Source of the DNA: a virus
Reading direction: 5' to 3' (one strand)
Virus record (IMG/VR): IMGVR_UViG_3300030389_001817
Coordinates: 1 to 35,148 of that record
Length of the DNA stretch: 35,148 nt
Shown: positions 6,044-14,369 of the stretch, piece by piece
How the letters are laid out: each line of letters opens with the position of its first letter
Position numbering within the stretch: position 1 is the stretch's first letter
Notes under the pieces: generated by a model
The model's input: the letters and a program-made list of their open reading frames with translations, nothing else
Told to the model about the DNA's origin: nothing
The model's database searches: none
Position numbers and translations under genes: made by a program

Positions 6044-6069
6044 ATCACTCGCATATAAAGGAGAACAAT

Positions 6070-7275
6070 ATGCTTACTGAACAACAAGACCAAATCATCA
6101 AGAACGCATCAAACAGTCAACGTGACTATGATGATAATGTAAAATGCTTTCTAACCTTTGGCCACCTCTTCAATTACAATGCACTTGCTTGCATGTCTCA
6201 AACATATTGCATCCATGGCAAGCCGGCATTGAATGCAGATGCCATGGTTGGCATTGTACGCAGCTTTGTGGATCCAACCACAGGCAAAAAGATTTGTGCA
6301 ATGATGAAGGCAGAAACACTGACACCAGAATATGATGATCAAGGCAACGTCAACCCGCACACCGTTGGAATCAGATATGTTGCAATGCGTACTGATGAAC
6401 TTGATTTTGCCAAAGAGTATGGAATGGACGCACCTGTGCATTCTTGGACTTTCACAATGCATGATTGTAGAATGCGTGGAAATGATAAAATCAAAGTATG
6501 GCGTGAAATGCCCTTGGTAATGTGTGGAAAACGTGCTGCAACAGCATTATGCCGTGTGGCCTTTCCTGATGTTGTTGGAACTGCCAACAGTCCTGATGAA
6601 CTTGCAGAACAGATGTTGAGTGATTCAGATGAAGTTGACCGCATCTTGTATGCATCCAATGGCGAGCGTATACCATATGACTTAAAAAAAAAGTCTAAAG
6701 TAAGTCAACCACCGGCAAGACAACCCGCACCACAACCCGCACCACCTCAAGAATCAAAATTTGCATTGCGTGATTTGTCAAATATTAACACGGTACTTCA
6801 AGAACTCAAAGATGAAGACATTGATGTTGATGATGCCTTGCTTGCCTTGGAGAATTATGCAGACGGGTTGTCACCAACCAAAATGGATGAATTTCATTTT
6901 AGACGTTTCTTTTACCCTATGATGTTTTCACCCTTGCGTGTCATCCTCAAAGATGGACGTTTATCAGGATTCAATAAAGAAGGCTTGAAAGATGTGGACA
7001 CTGATGCATTGGCAGCCATGTTTGATGCTTGGTATGGAACATGTTATGCAAAGAAACGTGACGGTGATCTTACAGGATATTGTGTGAATGTAATCAAGTG
7101 GACTCATTCACCATGGTTCAGTGAACTTGCACATCATACTCAAAAGTTATTGTCTAAGGATCTGATCACAGAGGAAGAACAAGAAGACATTCTTCACATC
7201 ATCACCAAAGATGAGAATCTATTCAATGAAGCCATGTATGATGACATCATGCAAACACTACCCTTGTTCGAGTAA
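6070..7275 (+). CDS. RecT-like single-strand annealing protein
   Basis: The 401 aa protein has a first domain (residues ~20-200) matching a phage RecT-like group: HGKPALNADAMVGIVR, then a FTMHDCRMRG segment, then MPLVMCGKRAATALCRVAFPDVVG ahead of SPDELAEQ. These proteins anneal complementary single strands during replication-linked recombination. A Pro/Gln/Ala linker (residues ~213-233) joins a C-terminal domain that is not recognised. The ATG follows AAAGGAGAACAAT. A nine-A run at about 6683 lies at the linker and is a possible slippage or sequencing-error site. The 3' end overlaps the convergent reductase gene by 18 bases, with no terminator visible between them. No partner exonuclease is seen. 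Confidence 0.65.
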   Translation: MLTEQQDQIIKNASNSQRDYDDNVKCFLTFGHLFNYNALACMSQTYCIHGKPALNADAMVGIVRSFVDPTTGKKICAMMKAETLTPEYDDQGNVNPHTVGIRYVAMRTDELDFAKEYGMDAPVHSWTFTMHDCRMRGNDKIKVWREMPLVMCGKRAATALCRVAFPDVVGTANSPDELAEQMLSDSDEVDRILYASNGERIPYDLKKKSKVSQPPARQPAPQPAPPQESKFALRDLSNINTVLQELKDEDIDVDDALLALENYADGLSPTKMDEFHFRRFFYPMMFSPLRVILKDGRLSGFNKEGLKDVDTDALAAMFDAWYGTCYAKKRDGDLTGYCVNVIKWTHSPWFSELAHHTQKLLSKDLITEEEQEDILHIITKDENLFNEAMYDDIMQTLPLFE

Positions 7276-9270
7276 AGGCACTTCACACTTCAATCCATCA
7301 CACGCACCTGTCAAGTGTGCATCATTTCCACCTGAAATTGATTGCAAGTCAATCACTGACCAATCAGTTTCATTCAACATCTTCCACTTTGCTGCACCAA
7401 GTGAATCATCTAAAATAGTTTGATAAGGTGCATTCTCATAAATGAAGTCACCCGCATCAGGCATCATGGCCACGCCTTTCACAGTGTGTCTGATCTTCCA
7501 CAACCAATCAGCAACAAAACGCCATTCGTGGTGTTTGATGGTGCAAGTGTTTGACACGTTGTGTGTTAATCCTTCAATGCGAGTGTTGACAGATCCGGGC
7601 AATACCCAATGTTTCTGAACAAGTTCCACTTGTTCGAGATGGTATTTGGCTTTGACTTCTTCACGCACCCATGCCTTTGAATCAGGTATCTCACAAGCAA
7701 ATTGAACAATGCCCGTGTCACCATCTTGATCAACAACCACATGTGGCAATTTCTCTTTGATCTCTTTCCATACTGGATTAATCTTGCTTAAACGTATGGT
7801 CCTGATCCACCGCTTTGAATGGAATGGATGAATGCCTGCACTTGTACCAAGTAAAGTGGATGTGTTGCCACTTGGCTTGATGCATGTGGTACGTGATGCA
7901 TAATTGATTCCAATCAGTTTGGACACTCGCAAGTTTTCTGCAACAACAGTCTTGGCACCTTCTTCAAGAATCTTTGGTGAGAATGACACACTGAAGTTTG
8001 AATACATGCCTGTCAGACTTACACCAATCAATGCTTCTTGCTCAATGATCTTCTTTGATACTAGTCCTAGGTATCCTGTGTTTGTATATCCGGCTTGCAA
8101 TGTTCCAATAAATGATGCAGCTTGACACGCTTCAATGAACTCTTCAAAAGTCCTGTTCTTTTGCATGTTGATCTCTGTGAGATTGCAAACACTCCATCCA
8201 CTTCTGAAAGTCCATCCTGTTTGTTCAAGTCTTTCCTTGTCTCTACTCATCACCAATGGAATCTTATCAACAGTTTCACCACTTGGAGACTGCACCCAAT
8301 ATGGCCATAAACCAATTTCACAACATGGGTTGGTTCCAAAGTCCGGAGCATTGGCAAAGAATACGCCGGGTTCACCCCAATTGGCATTGAGATCAACGGC
8401 ACGTTTGACATCTGATTTCTTTTCTTGACCATCTGTGACAATGGTAGAACTAATATTTGCATATGCTCTGTTAGGCCAACGTATATACCAGTCACCAACT
8501 TTGGCATTAAGCATCAATTCATCATCTTCATCAAACAAACAGATTGATGCAGACCTACGGACACCACCTGACAAAACTGCAGCTGACAAAGACATACACA
8601 TGTCAAAGACATCAACAGAACGCAAACGCCTTCCAAGTCTTGAAACCAAAATATGCCTGATTTCATTCAAACATGCTTCAAGTGGTTTGTGTCCTGGTGC
8701 AATGCCACCTGATGAAATTGGTGAACCTTTTGGCCTGATCAAGTGATAGTCAAAATGTATTTCATAATCAATTGAGTGAGCAAAGTAATCCGTGTGAAAG
8801 TAAGAATCCAACATTGATTGCAAGGCTTCACACCAACCTTCAATTGAATCCTGAACTACATGGACAAGCATTTTACGTCTTGCATGTTGTTCCACTCCAA
8901 TGATTCGAGGCAATTCTTTAATGTGTCTTTGCTTGACACTGAAACCCGTGCCACATCCACAAAGCAACAACCAAAACATTTCTGAAAAGAATCTTGGTCT
9001 GTCAATTGGTGAATATGTGCAATTGTATATTCTCATGTTGCGTTGGTGGATGGCCTTGCCACCAAACTGCATGGACCTCTGAGAAGGCACAACCCGTTTA
9101 TTCTTGACCAATTGAAACGCATCTTTGATTTCTGTTTCAAGTTGTGGATATTTATTAACGTGCATATCAATCACCCGTTCCACCGCATCAGTCCATGATT
9201 CACGTCCATCTTCTTTTTGTTTTGCGTACTGTGAAGCAAAGACCACTTCACCCATTAATTCATTCTGCAT
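7258..9270 (-). CDS. Class II (adenosylcobalamin-dependent) ribonucleotide reductase
   Basis: The 670 aa protein resembles monomeric class II ribonucleoside-triphosphate reductase, which makes deoxynucleotides with vitamin B12 coenzyme and no second subunit. Visible active-site features are C84 in RIYNCTYSP and the radical-site motif NPCCEIG (N314, C316, E318). C362 in VCNLTEIN is the expected partner of C84. A C-terminal CDGLKC (C657-C662) matches the redox-shuttle CX4C. The segment between NPC and CNLTEIN is ~45 residues, longer than in the Lactobacillus enzyme. ATG at 9270 follows GATGAGGATTT. It is the last gene of the long leftward run, after the lysis and fibre genes, rather than with replication genes. 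The host must supply or salvage cobalamin. Confidence 0.9.
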   Translation of the reverse strand: MQNELMGEVVFASQYAKQKEDGRESWTDAVERVIDMHVNKYPQLETEIKDAFQLVKNKRVVPSQRSMQFGGKAIHQRNMRIYNCTYSPIDRPRFFSEMFWLLLCGCGTGFSVKQRHIKELPRIIGVEQHARRKMLVHVVQDSIEGWCEALQSMLDSYFHTDYFAHSIDYEIHFDYHLIRPKGSPISSGGIAPGHKPLEACLNEIRHILVSRLGRRLRSVDVFDMCMSLSAAVLSGGVRRSASICLFDEDDELMLNAKVGDWYIRWPNRAYANISSTIVTDGQEKKSDVKRAVDLNANWGEPGVFFANAPDFGTNPCCEIGLWPYWVQSPSGETVDKIPLVMSRDKERLEQTGWTFRSGWSVCNLTEINMQKNRTFEEFIEACQAASFIGTLQAGYTNTGYLGLVSKKIIEQEALIGVSLTGMYSNFSVSFSPKILEEGAKTVVAENLRVSKLIGINYASRTTCIKPSGNTSTLLGTSAGIHPFHSKRWIRTIRLSKINPVWKEIKEKLPHVVVDQDGDTGIVQFACEIPDSKAWVREEVKAKYHLEQVELVQKHWVLPGSVNTRIEGLTHNVSNTCTIKHHEWRFVADWLWKIRHTVKGVAMMPDAGDFIYENAPYQTILDDSLGAAKWKMLNETDWSVIDLQSISGGNDAHLTGACDGLKCEVPLLEQG

Positions 9271-9276
9271 AAATCC

Positions 9277-9696
9277 TCATCTTAAACTTAGATATACAGT
9301 TGATGCAGTCAACACACCAACCACTGTACTTGAAACAATGAGAAGCTTGTTTGAATAGTCTTTCTCTTGTTCAAGTTCCTGTTTAAGATGTTCATTCAAT
9401 TTTTGGGATTCGTCAAGAGACTTTTGAAATATACCAATGCGTTTTTCACATCTGTGTACTCTGTCTTGTACTTCTTGTTCAAATTTGTGCTTGATTTCAC
9501 TTACTCGAATCAAACAACTATTGCCATGCAACGCACTCTGAATGTCTGCCATATCACCAACAGACACAATGAAACCAGATGAAGGTGCAACGGTTCCCAA
9601 TGGCACAAACTGTGAACGGATTTCATGGCCATCATCCAAAGTGATTGTTGCAAAACCAAGTTGAAGAATTGCCGGCAAAATAAGATTCCAAATCAT
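9277..9696 (-). CDS. Coiled-coil protein with C-terminal membrane segment (spanin-like candidate)
   Basis: The 139 aa protein starts with a hydrophobic stretch (MIWNLILPAILQLGFATI) that could be a weak signal sequence. It then has a beta-rich segment, a long charged coiled coil (residues ~60-112, ISEIKHKFEQ to LEQEKDYS), and a C-terminal membrane segment LLIVSSTVVGVLTASTVYL. N-terminal export plus a C-terminal membrane anchor is the layout of single-gene spanins, but no lipobox cysteine is present. Its ATG overlaps the stop of the preceding membrane gene (ATGA). Outer-membrane disruption at lysis is the best guess from architecture and position. An adhesion or exclusion role cannot be excluded. 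Confidence 0.55.
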   Translation of the reverse strand: MIWNLILPAILQLGFATITLDDGHEIRSQFVPLGTVAPSSGFIVSVGDMADIQSALHGNSCLIRVSEIKHKFEQEVQDRVHRCEKRIGIFQKSLDESQKLNEHLKQELEQEKDYSNKLLIVSSTVVGVLTASTVYLSLR

Positions 9697-10031
9697 TTGT
9701 TCTGATCCTTTACAATCCTGTCAATCAATGTGTTGCAATTCTTTTTGATTGATTCCTTTTCTTCTCTGCATATACGTTGCTCACGTTCAATGCATGATGT
9801 TTCACCGTCTGCAATACACTTGGAGTGTTTTGCTTCAAGAAGAATGATTTGACTACCTTGTTCTTTTACAAGTTCAAGTTCTTCACCACACACATCTTGC
9901 TTTGATGTGGATCCATGTGACATGCCAATCAATACACTAATGCAACACAGTGCAATGCAAAAAGCAGCAATGGCAATTGGTGATTGAATCAATTTATTTG
10001 CGTGTTCAAGGTCAAGTTTAAAATTAAACAT
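9693..10031 (-). CDS. Membrane-anchored cysteine-rich helical protein (inner-spanin-like candidate)
   Basis: This 112 aa protein has one N-terminal membrane segment (IQSPIAIAAFCIALCCISVLIG, within residues ~17-38). A helical, Cys-rich outer region follows (CGEELELVKEQGSQ, then CIADGETSCIEREQRICREE, then NCNTLIDRIV). The ATG at 10031, 2 bases after the previous gene and with AAGGA upstream, is preferred over one ten codons earlier that overlaps the neighbour. The topology, N-in with a periplasmic helix, is that of an Rz-type inner spanin, and the paired overlapping gene fits. Disulphide-linked dimers are plausible given the cysteines. Confidence 0.5.
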   Translation of the reverse strand: MFNFKLDLEHANKLIQSPIAIAAFCIALCCISVLIGMSHGSTSKQDVCGEELELVKEQGSQIILLEAKHSKCIADGETSCIEREQRICREEKESIKKNCNTLIDRIVKDQNK

Positions 10032-10033
10032 AT

Positions 10034-10513
10034 TTATACAGTCCTTAAAATTTGCATACAAGGAAGCCCACCTAGAGAAGAAAATTGAGGTTCAAAAGTC
10101 AAATCAGGTGTTCCGGCGTCTACTATTATTCTTAAAGAAACAGTAATATTAGAGCCTGCAAAATCAGCTGATGAAATATAAGCAACGGCTTCTTTTCTAT
10201 ACTGCGGATTCAAGTTTCTTTGAGCAGTACCGCTTATTAAATTTCCTTTGAATCCTATGTCCTGCGAATTAGTTTCATCATACCACCGAAAAGAAACAGT
10301 TCCATTTTGAACACAAGGCGATCCTACTAATATATAAGAATATCCTTGTGTTAAAACAAATTGACGATTATTAGTAGACGACACGCCAAAATTTGAAGGG
10401 ATGTCACTAGCGTCAAACACTGCATACTTAATTGTAGATACAGTGACAGAATCTAGACCGTCCAACATTGCCCCTTTAACTCCGGATCTTTTTTTCATAA
10501 ATGAAACAGTCAT
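10034..10513 (-). CDS. Beta-rich virion appendage protein, unassigned
   Basis: This 159 aa protein shows only beta-sandwich-like alternation: VLTQGYSYILVGSPCVQNGT, VSFRWYDETN, then NITVSLRIIVDAG. It begins with a basic MTVSFMKKRSGVKG. It is the third of three similarly sized genes after the long fibre gene, with ATG overlapping the stop of the gene before it. The arrangement and composition suggest a small fibre-tip, decoration or receptor-binding jelly-roll protein. Base composition and codon choice (more ATA, AGA, TTT) differ from the structural genes. No catalytic motif is visible. Confidence 0.5.
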   Translation of the reverse strand: MTVSFMKKRSGVKGAMLDGLDSVTVSTIKYAVFDASDIPSNFGVSSTNNRQFVLTQGYSYILVGSPCVQNGTVSFRWYDETNSQDIGFKGNLISGTAQRNLNPQYRKEAVAYISSADFAGSNITVSLRIIVDAGTPDLTFEPQFSSLGGLPCMQILRTV

Positions 10514-10962
10514 GTTACTACTCCGATTAATCTAGTGAAGTCTTGAAATTCTTGAGCTTGAGAAACCCCGGCACCTCTTAAAAAACTTAATTTAACTGTA
10601 GTATTAGATTTGACTGTATTTGCTATTATTTCATTAGTTGCACCTGTCGAAGTCATACCCAGCAACATTGAACACAATGAACCTCTTGGATAAATCTCTG
10701 TATTATCTTTAAACATCTTAAGACAACCCCCAAAACCAGAGCCTGAACCTGTATTTAAACAAGCTAAATCGGCAGTGACAAAACATTCAACTTTGAAATT
10801 ACTTGTTTCAAAATTTGATGCAATTTTCGCATTATTATGCAGACTTGTATCTATTCTTAAAACTCTTTCTCCTCCGGTGTCTCCTGAAGTCGTTCGATTT
10901 GTAGCATTGTATAGTGCTACAAGTGGAGAAGAATTGATATAATTGTTAAAACTCATAATCAA
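10510..10962 (-). CDS. Beta-rich virion appendage protein, unassigned
   Basis: The 150 aa protein has a Gly/Ser/Asn-rich beta-strand pattern (FKVECFVTADLACLNTGSGS, then TVKLSFLRGAG) near the fibre genes. The start MIMSFNNYIN resembles the MSYKNYSAYT start of the next protein, hinting at a shared N-terminal attachment peptide. It overlaps both neighbours by four bases (ATGA type), so the three genes are co-translated. Role is inferred only: a trimeric tail or head appendage. Confidence 0.5.
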   Translation of the reverse strand: MIMSFNNYINSSPLVALYNATNRTTSGDTGGERVLRIDTSLHNNAKIASNFETSNFKVECFVTADLACLNTGSGSGFGGCLKMFKDNTEIYPRGSLCSMLLGMTSTGATNEIIANTVKSNTTVKLSFLRGAGVSQAQEFQDFTRLIGVVT

Positions 10963-11402
10963 CTCATTTCTATTAAAATAAAATGTGTGCCCGCTGATTG
11001 AATGTTACCTGCTGCACTTTTTGATTTTATATAAAAGCTAGTAGACGAAGATGGACTTATAGAAATCTGAAAAACTCTTGAATCAAAATCATTTGTTGCA
11101 GGAACAGTAGCAGAGAAAAAACCATCTGATTCAGTGAGCTCTATATTTGAAGAATTGTAAAACTCTGTAAGATGTGAATCAGTTGTGTTATTTCGATTAA
11201 TCACAACAACACCAAAACCCCAGTAATGTTTGTTAGCAGATAGTGTAATCAAGTTAGAAGAAACAGAAACCCCGTGACCTGAATCTCCGGTTATTGTATC
11301 AAAATTTACAGTTGTTACACTTGTTCCCGTAATTGTCTGATCTGATGATAAAGTTAATTGAATAAATCTTGCTGTGTAAGCAGAATAGTTTTTGTAACTC
11401 AT
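10959..11402 (-). CDS. Beta-rich C1q/TNF-like appendage candidate
   Basis: The 147 aa protein has a jelly-roll-like strand pattern: ARFIQLTLSSDQTITGTSVT, LITLSANKHYWGFGVVVINR, then TSFYIKSKSAAG and a final strand THFILIEMS. The aromatic W-G-F strand after a Tyr and the terminal hydrophobic strand recall C1q/TNF-like trimers found on phage fibres and decorations, but the match is weak. It follows the long repetitive fibre by 11 bases and precedes two comparable genes. These may be alternative receptor-contacting tips. Confidence 0.5.
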   Translation of the reverse strand: MSYKNYSAYTARFIQLTLSSDQTITGTSVTTVNFDTITGDSGHGVSVSSNLITLSANKHYWGFGVVVINRNNTTDSHLTEFYNSSNIELTESDGFFSATVPATNDFDSRVFQISISPSSSTSFYIKSKSAAGNIQSAGTHFILIEMS

Positions 11403-11413
11403 TGGTTCTTTCC

Positions 11414-13765
11414 TTAGATGATGAACCAGTTGGTGCCATTTGTGATGATAGTAACCGCTTCATGTTCATTTGAAATCACATATGTTGAAGTGCCATCAAT
11501 TGTCTCAGTTGAGTTTGGATCAATGGTCAGAGTGTTTGCAGATGCCATGTTTTTAATATGGTATTTATAACCACTTCCACATGATGAAGCTGCCGGCAAA
11601 TTTACGCTTATGTCTGCAGATGGTGTCAAAATGTAAATCTCTTCATTACCCGCATGTGTTGAAATGGTATATGTGGTTGATGGTGAAGCAGATGTAACAT
11701 TTGGAGGATCAATTGCAATGTTTGTCAATTGCGAGCCATCAACAGCAGGCAAACCCGTTGCATCCAACAAGACAACCTCACCATTGGAAGTTCCTGTGTT
11801 TTTAGTTGCAGCCGTTCCAAGACCAAGACTTGTTCGAGCCGTGGCAAGTGTTTCAGTTACAAAGTTGGAGCCATCACCAACAATGAATGCACCATCTGCA
11901 GGTGTTAATCCAGCAACGTCATCAAGTTGGGCATCATGTGCTTGAACGTCTGAACCAATTGCCACACCAAGTGAAGTGCGTGCAGTTGCACCACTTTCAG
12001 TTACAAAGTTGCTACCATTGCCAACAATAATGTGTGAATCTGTTGGAGTCAATCCGGAAATATCATCAAGTTGGGCGTCATGTGCTTGAACGTCTGAACC
12101 AATTGCAACACCAAGTGAAGTTCGAGCCGTGGCACCTGATTCTGTGATGAAGTTTGAACCGTTTCCAATTATGATGTTTCCATCTGTGGGTGTCAATCCG
12201 GCAACGTCATCAAGTTGTGCGTCATGTGCTTGAACATCAGAACCAATTGCAACACCAAGATTGGTGCGGGCAGTTCCTGCATTGGCTAAGTCACTCAAGT
12301 TATTGGTGGATAGCATGTCACCACCGCCGGGCAGATTAGTCAACAATGATCCATCCACCGCCGGCAATTTACCGGCAGCAGTCAGTTGAACAAGTTGGTT
12401 GGCACTGTTGGCACCCGCATCAAAGGTGGCAGCACTTCCACATCCAAGACTTGTTCTTGCAGTGAGTCCGGATTCTAAGACAAAGTTGGAACCATCACCA
12501 ACAATAAAATTGCTATCTGTTGGAGTCAATCCGGCAATATCTGCAAGTTGTGCATCATATGCTTGAACATCAGTGCCAATTGTCAGACCAAGACTTGTTC
12601 GAGCCGTGGCACCTGTTTCAGTTACAAAGTTGGAACCATCACCAACAATAATATGTGAATCTGTTGGAGTCAACCCTGCAATATCTGCAAGTTGTGCATC
12701 ATATGCTTGAACATCAGTGCCAATTGTCAGACCAAGACTTGTTCGAGCCGTGGCACCTGATTCTGCAACAAAGTTGGAGCCATCACCAACAATAATGTTA
12801 CCATCTGTAACTGCCAATCCGGCAATATCATCAAGTTTGGCGTTGTGTGCTTGAACGTCTGAACCAATTGCAACACCAAGATTGGTGCGGGCAGTTCCTG
12901 CATTGGCTAAGTCACTCAAGTTATTGGTGGATAGCATGTCACCACCGCCGGGCAGATTGGTCAACAAAGATCCATCAACCGCCGGCAATTTACCGGCAGC
13001 AGTCAATTGAACAAGTTGATTAGCAGTATTTGAACCCGCATCAAAGGTGGCAGCACTTCCACATCCAAGACTTGTTCGAGCCGTGGCAAGTGTTTCAGTT
13101 ACAAAGTTGCTACCATCACCAACAATAAATGCACCATCTGCAGGTGTTAATCCTGCAACGTCATCAAGTTGGGCGTCATGTGCTTGAACATCTGAACCAA
13201 TGGAAAGACCAAGTGAAGTGCGTGCAGTTGCACCACTTTCAGTGATGAAGTTTGAACCGTTTCCAATTATTATGTTTCCATCTGTTGGAGTCAATCCGGC
13301 AATGTCTGTCAATTGTGCATCAAATGCTTGAACATCTGAACCAATGGAAAGACCAAGACTTGTTCGAGCCGTGGCACCACTTTCACCAATCCATTCAGAA
13401 CCATCACCAACCAAGAAAGTTGAATCACTTGGTGTCAATGAAGCATTCACATCATTGATGTCTTGAAGGTCAAGCACCACCGGGCCTGTTTGACCGTTCA
13501 CACTTGCCACTGCATCAGTGTTGTCAATCACATCAAACATGGCACTTGTGATTGGTGAAGATGCATCTTGATTGAATACAATGTGATCACCAACATTCAA
13601 TGCAACACTTGCCAAGGTTCCTGCAACAGAAACAATATAGAAGTCACCCTTGGTGCTTGACGTTAAATCAGGTGAATTTGTAGTTGCATTATATGAACCT
13701 TTATATACAAGGCCACCCGTGACACTGCCTGCACTTGCAGGATTTGGCTTTATTTCAATACTCAT
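11414..13765 (-). CDS. Long repetitive tail fibre protein
   Basis: The 783 aa protein opens with a phage fibre/collar N-terminus (YKGSYNATTNSPDLTSSTKG, then FYIVSVAGT, VGDHIVFNQ, VASVNGQTGPVVL). Residues ~100-640 are tandem units of 48 aa with consensus ATARTSLGLSIGSDVQAHDA, then QLDDIAGLTPTDGNIIVGDG, then SNFVTESG. They are interrupted by two copies of a GKLPAVDGSLLTNLPGGG, MLSTNNLSDLANAG block. Such repeats form extended trimeric shafts. The C-terminus (VNLPAASSCGSGYKYHIKNM, ETIDGT, TNGTNWFII) is a common fibre cap. The likely function is host-surface binding or tail extension. ATG follows GAGGTGACAT. Repeat number may vary between isolates through recombination. Confidence 0.85.
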   Translation of the reverse strand: MSIEIKPNPASAGSVTGGLVYKGSYNATTNSPDLTSSTKGDFYIVSVAGTLASVALNVGDHIVFNQDASSPITSAMFDVIDNTDAVASVNGQTGPVVLDLQDINDVNASLTPSDSTFLVGDGSEWIGESGATARTSLGLSIGSDVQAFDAQLTDIAGLTPTDGNIIIGNGSNFITESGATARTSLGLSIGSDVQAHDAQLDDVAGLTPADGAFIVGDGSNFVTETLATARTSLGCGSAATFDAGSNTANQLVQLTAAGKLPAVDGSLLTNLPGGGDMLSTNNLSDLANAGTARTNLGVAIGSDVQAHNAKLDDIAGLAVTDGNIIVGDGSNFVAESGATARTSLGLTIGTDVQAYDAQLADIAGLTPTDSHIIVGDGSNFVTETGATARTSLGLTIGTDVQAYDAQLADIAGLTPTDSNFIVGDGSNFVLESGLTARTSLGCGSAATFDAGANSANQLVQLTAAGKLPAVDGSLLTNLPGGGDMLSTNNLSDLANAGTARTNLGVAIGSDVQAHDAQLDDVAGLTPTDGNIIIGNGSNFITESGATARTSLGVAIGSDVQAHDAQLDDISGLTPTDSHIIVGNGSNFVTESGATARTSLGVAIGSDVQAHDAQLDDVAGLTPADGAFIVGDGSNFVTETLATARTSLGLGTAATKNTGTSNGEVVLLDATGLPAVDGSQLTNIAIDPPNVTSASPSTTYTISTHAGNEEIYILTPSADISVNLPAASSCGSGYKYHIKNMASANTLTIDPNSTETIDGTSTYVISNEHEAVTIITNGTNWFII
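11780..13430 (-). repeat. 144 bp (48 aa) tandem repeats within the fibre gene
   Basis: About ten copies of a 144 bp unit recur, recognisable by repeated GTGCTTGAAC(A/G)TC and ACAAAGTTGGAACCATCACC-like segments. A larger near-identical duplication pairs about 12230-12455 with 12851-13076, offset by exactly 621 bp (207 codons). High nucleotide identity points to recent internal duplication and makes this region prone to copy-number change and short-read misassembly. Confidence 0.8.
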
Positions 13766-13774
13766 ATGTCACCT

Positions 13775-14140
13775 CTATTTCACAAAGCCTGCAATGAAAT
13801 ACACTGAATCACTGCCGGCGGCTTTTTTGTATGCAATGGTTGAGACTTCTGCAGAAATGGTGGCAATATCATCACTGTATGAATAATCAACAGGCAATTC
13901 ATTTGTGATGGCATCACCTGCACCTGTTCTTGCTCTATATTTAATATACATCAAATTAGATCCTTTGTTGACCACTGCCAAGAAAGCAAACTTTAAACTT
14001 GCTGCACATGCAGAACCTGTCACTGAATCAACAAAATTATCAGATGATAAATCATTCCAATCTGTGTTGTTGACAGATGATGCATTAAACACACCACGGA
14101 TTGAACCTGAACTAATGGGGTCATTTGTTTGAAACGGCAT
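13775..14140 (-). CDS. Small virion-associated protein, unassigned
   Basis: This 121 aa protein has strand-like segments (CAASLKFAFLAVVNKGSNLM, then IATISAEVSTIAYKKA and VYFIAGFVK). It starts MPFQTNDPISSGSIRGVFNA and overlaps the holin-like gene by 20 bases. No family is recognised. Lying between the lysis genes and the fibre, with composition like the tail genes, it is probably a minor tail or fibre-attachment protein. Its Gly-Ser-rich N-terminus could dock to the tail tip. Confidence 0.5.
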   Translation of the reverse strand: MPFQTNDPISSGSIRGVFNASSVNNTDWNDLSSDNFVDSVTGSACAASLKFAFLAVVNKGSNLMYIKYRARTGAGDAITNELPVDYSYSDDIATISAEVSTIAYKKAAGSDSVYFIAGFVK

Positions 14141-14369
14141 CTTTCAAATCTCCTTCATTTGGTTGTGTCTTTGCTTTGATCACGTTGGAACCGGCAAAGA
14201 TCAAGAATAAACTATCAATTGCACTGATGATTTCTGCATGTGCTTTTCCAATTAAAGCAAGGATAAAGAGTACAAGCAAGGTGCAATAAAACGCCATTGC
14301 TTTACGGCCTCCAAAGAAATCAAGAAAGGTTCTATTTTTCTTTTCTGTTGTATCCTCTGTTTTACTCAT
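14121..14369 (-). CDS. Holin-like membrane protein
   Basis: This 82 aa protein has a charged N-terminus (MSKTEDTTEKKNRTFLDFFG) and a clear membrane segment MAFYCTLLVLFILALIGKA. A second hydrophobic segment, IISAIDSLFLIFAGSNVI, follows, and the C-tail is polar. Two segments and direct placement downstream of the endolysin gene fit a class II holin that opens the inner membrane for the soluble endolysin. The start at 14369 is chosen because AGGA lies 5 bases upstream; earlier ATGs at 14384 and 14372 are too close to or within that site. An internal multiple-ATG start could give two isoforms, as in dual-start holins. Confidence 0.65.
   Translation of the reverse strand: MSKTEDTTEKKNRTFLDFFGGRKAMAFYCTLLVLFILALIGKAHAEIISAIDSLFLIFAGSNVIKAKTQPNEGDLKDAVSNK

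Noticed and set aside
6151-6676. Several opposite-strand and +1 frame open frames inside the RecT-like gene
   Set aside because: They are shadows of the coding frame, with no ribosome sites and no recognisable protein features.
11780-13430. Regular repeats that might suggest a CRISPR array
   Set aside because: The repeats are in frame inside one long open reading frame, 144 bp long with no spacers, and encode fibre repeats.
10034-13765. Diversity-generating retroelement targeting the fibre or tip proteins
   Set aside because: No reverse transcriptase gene or template/variable repeat pair with A-specific differences is visible.
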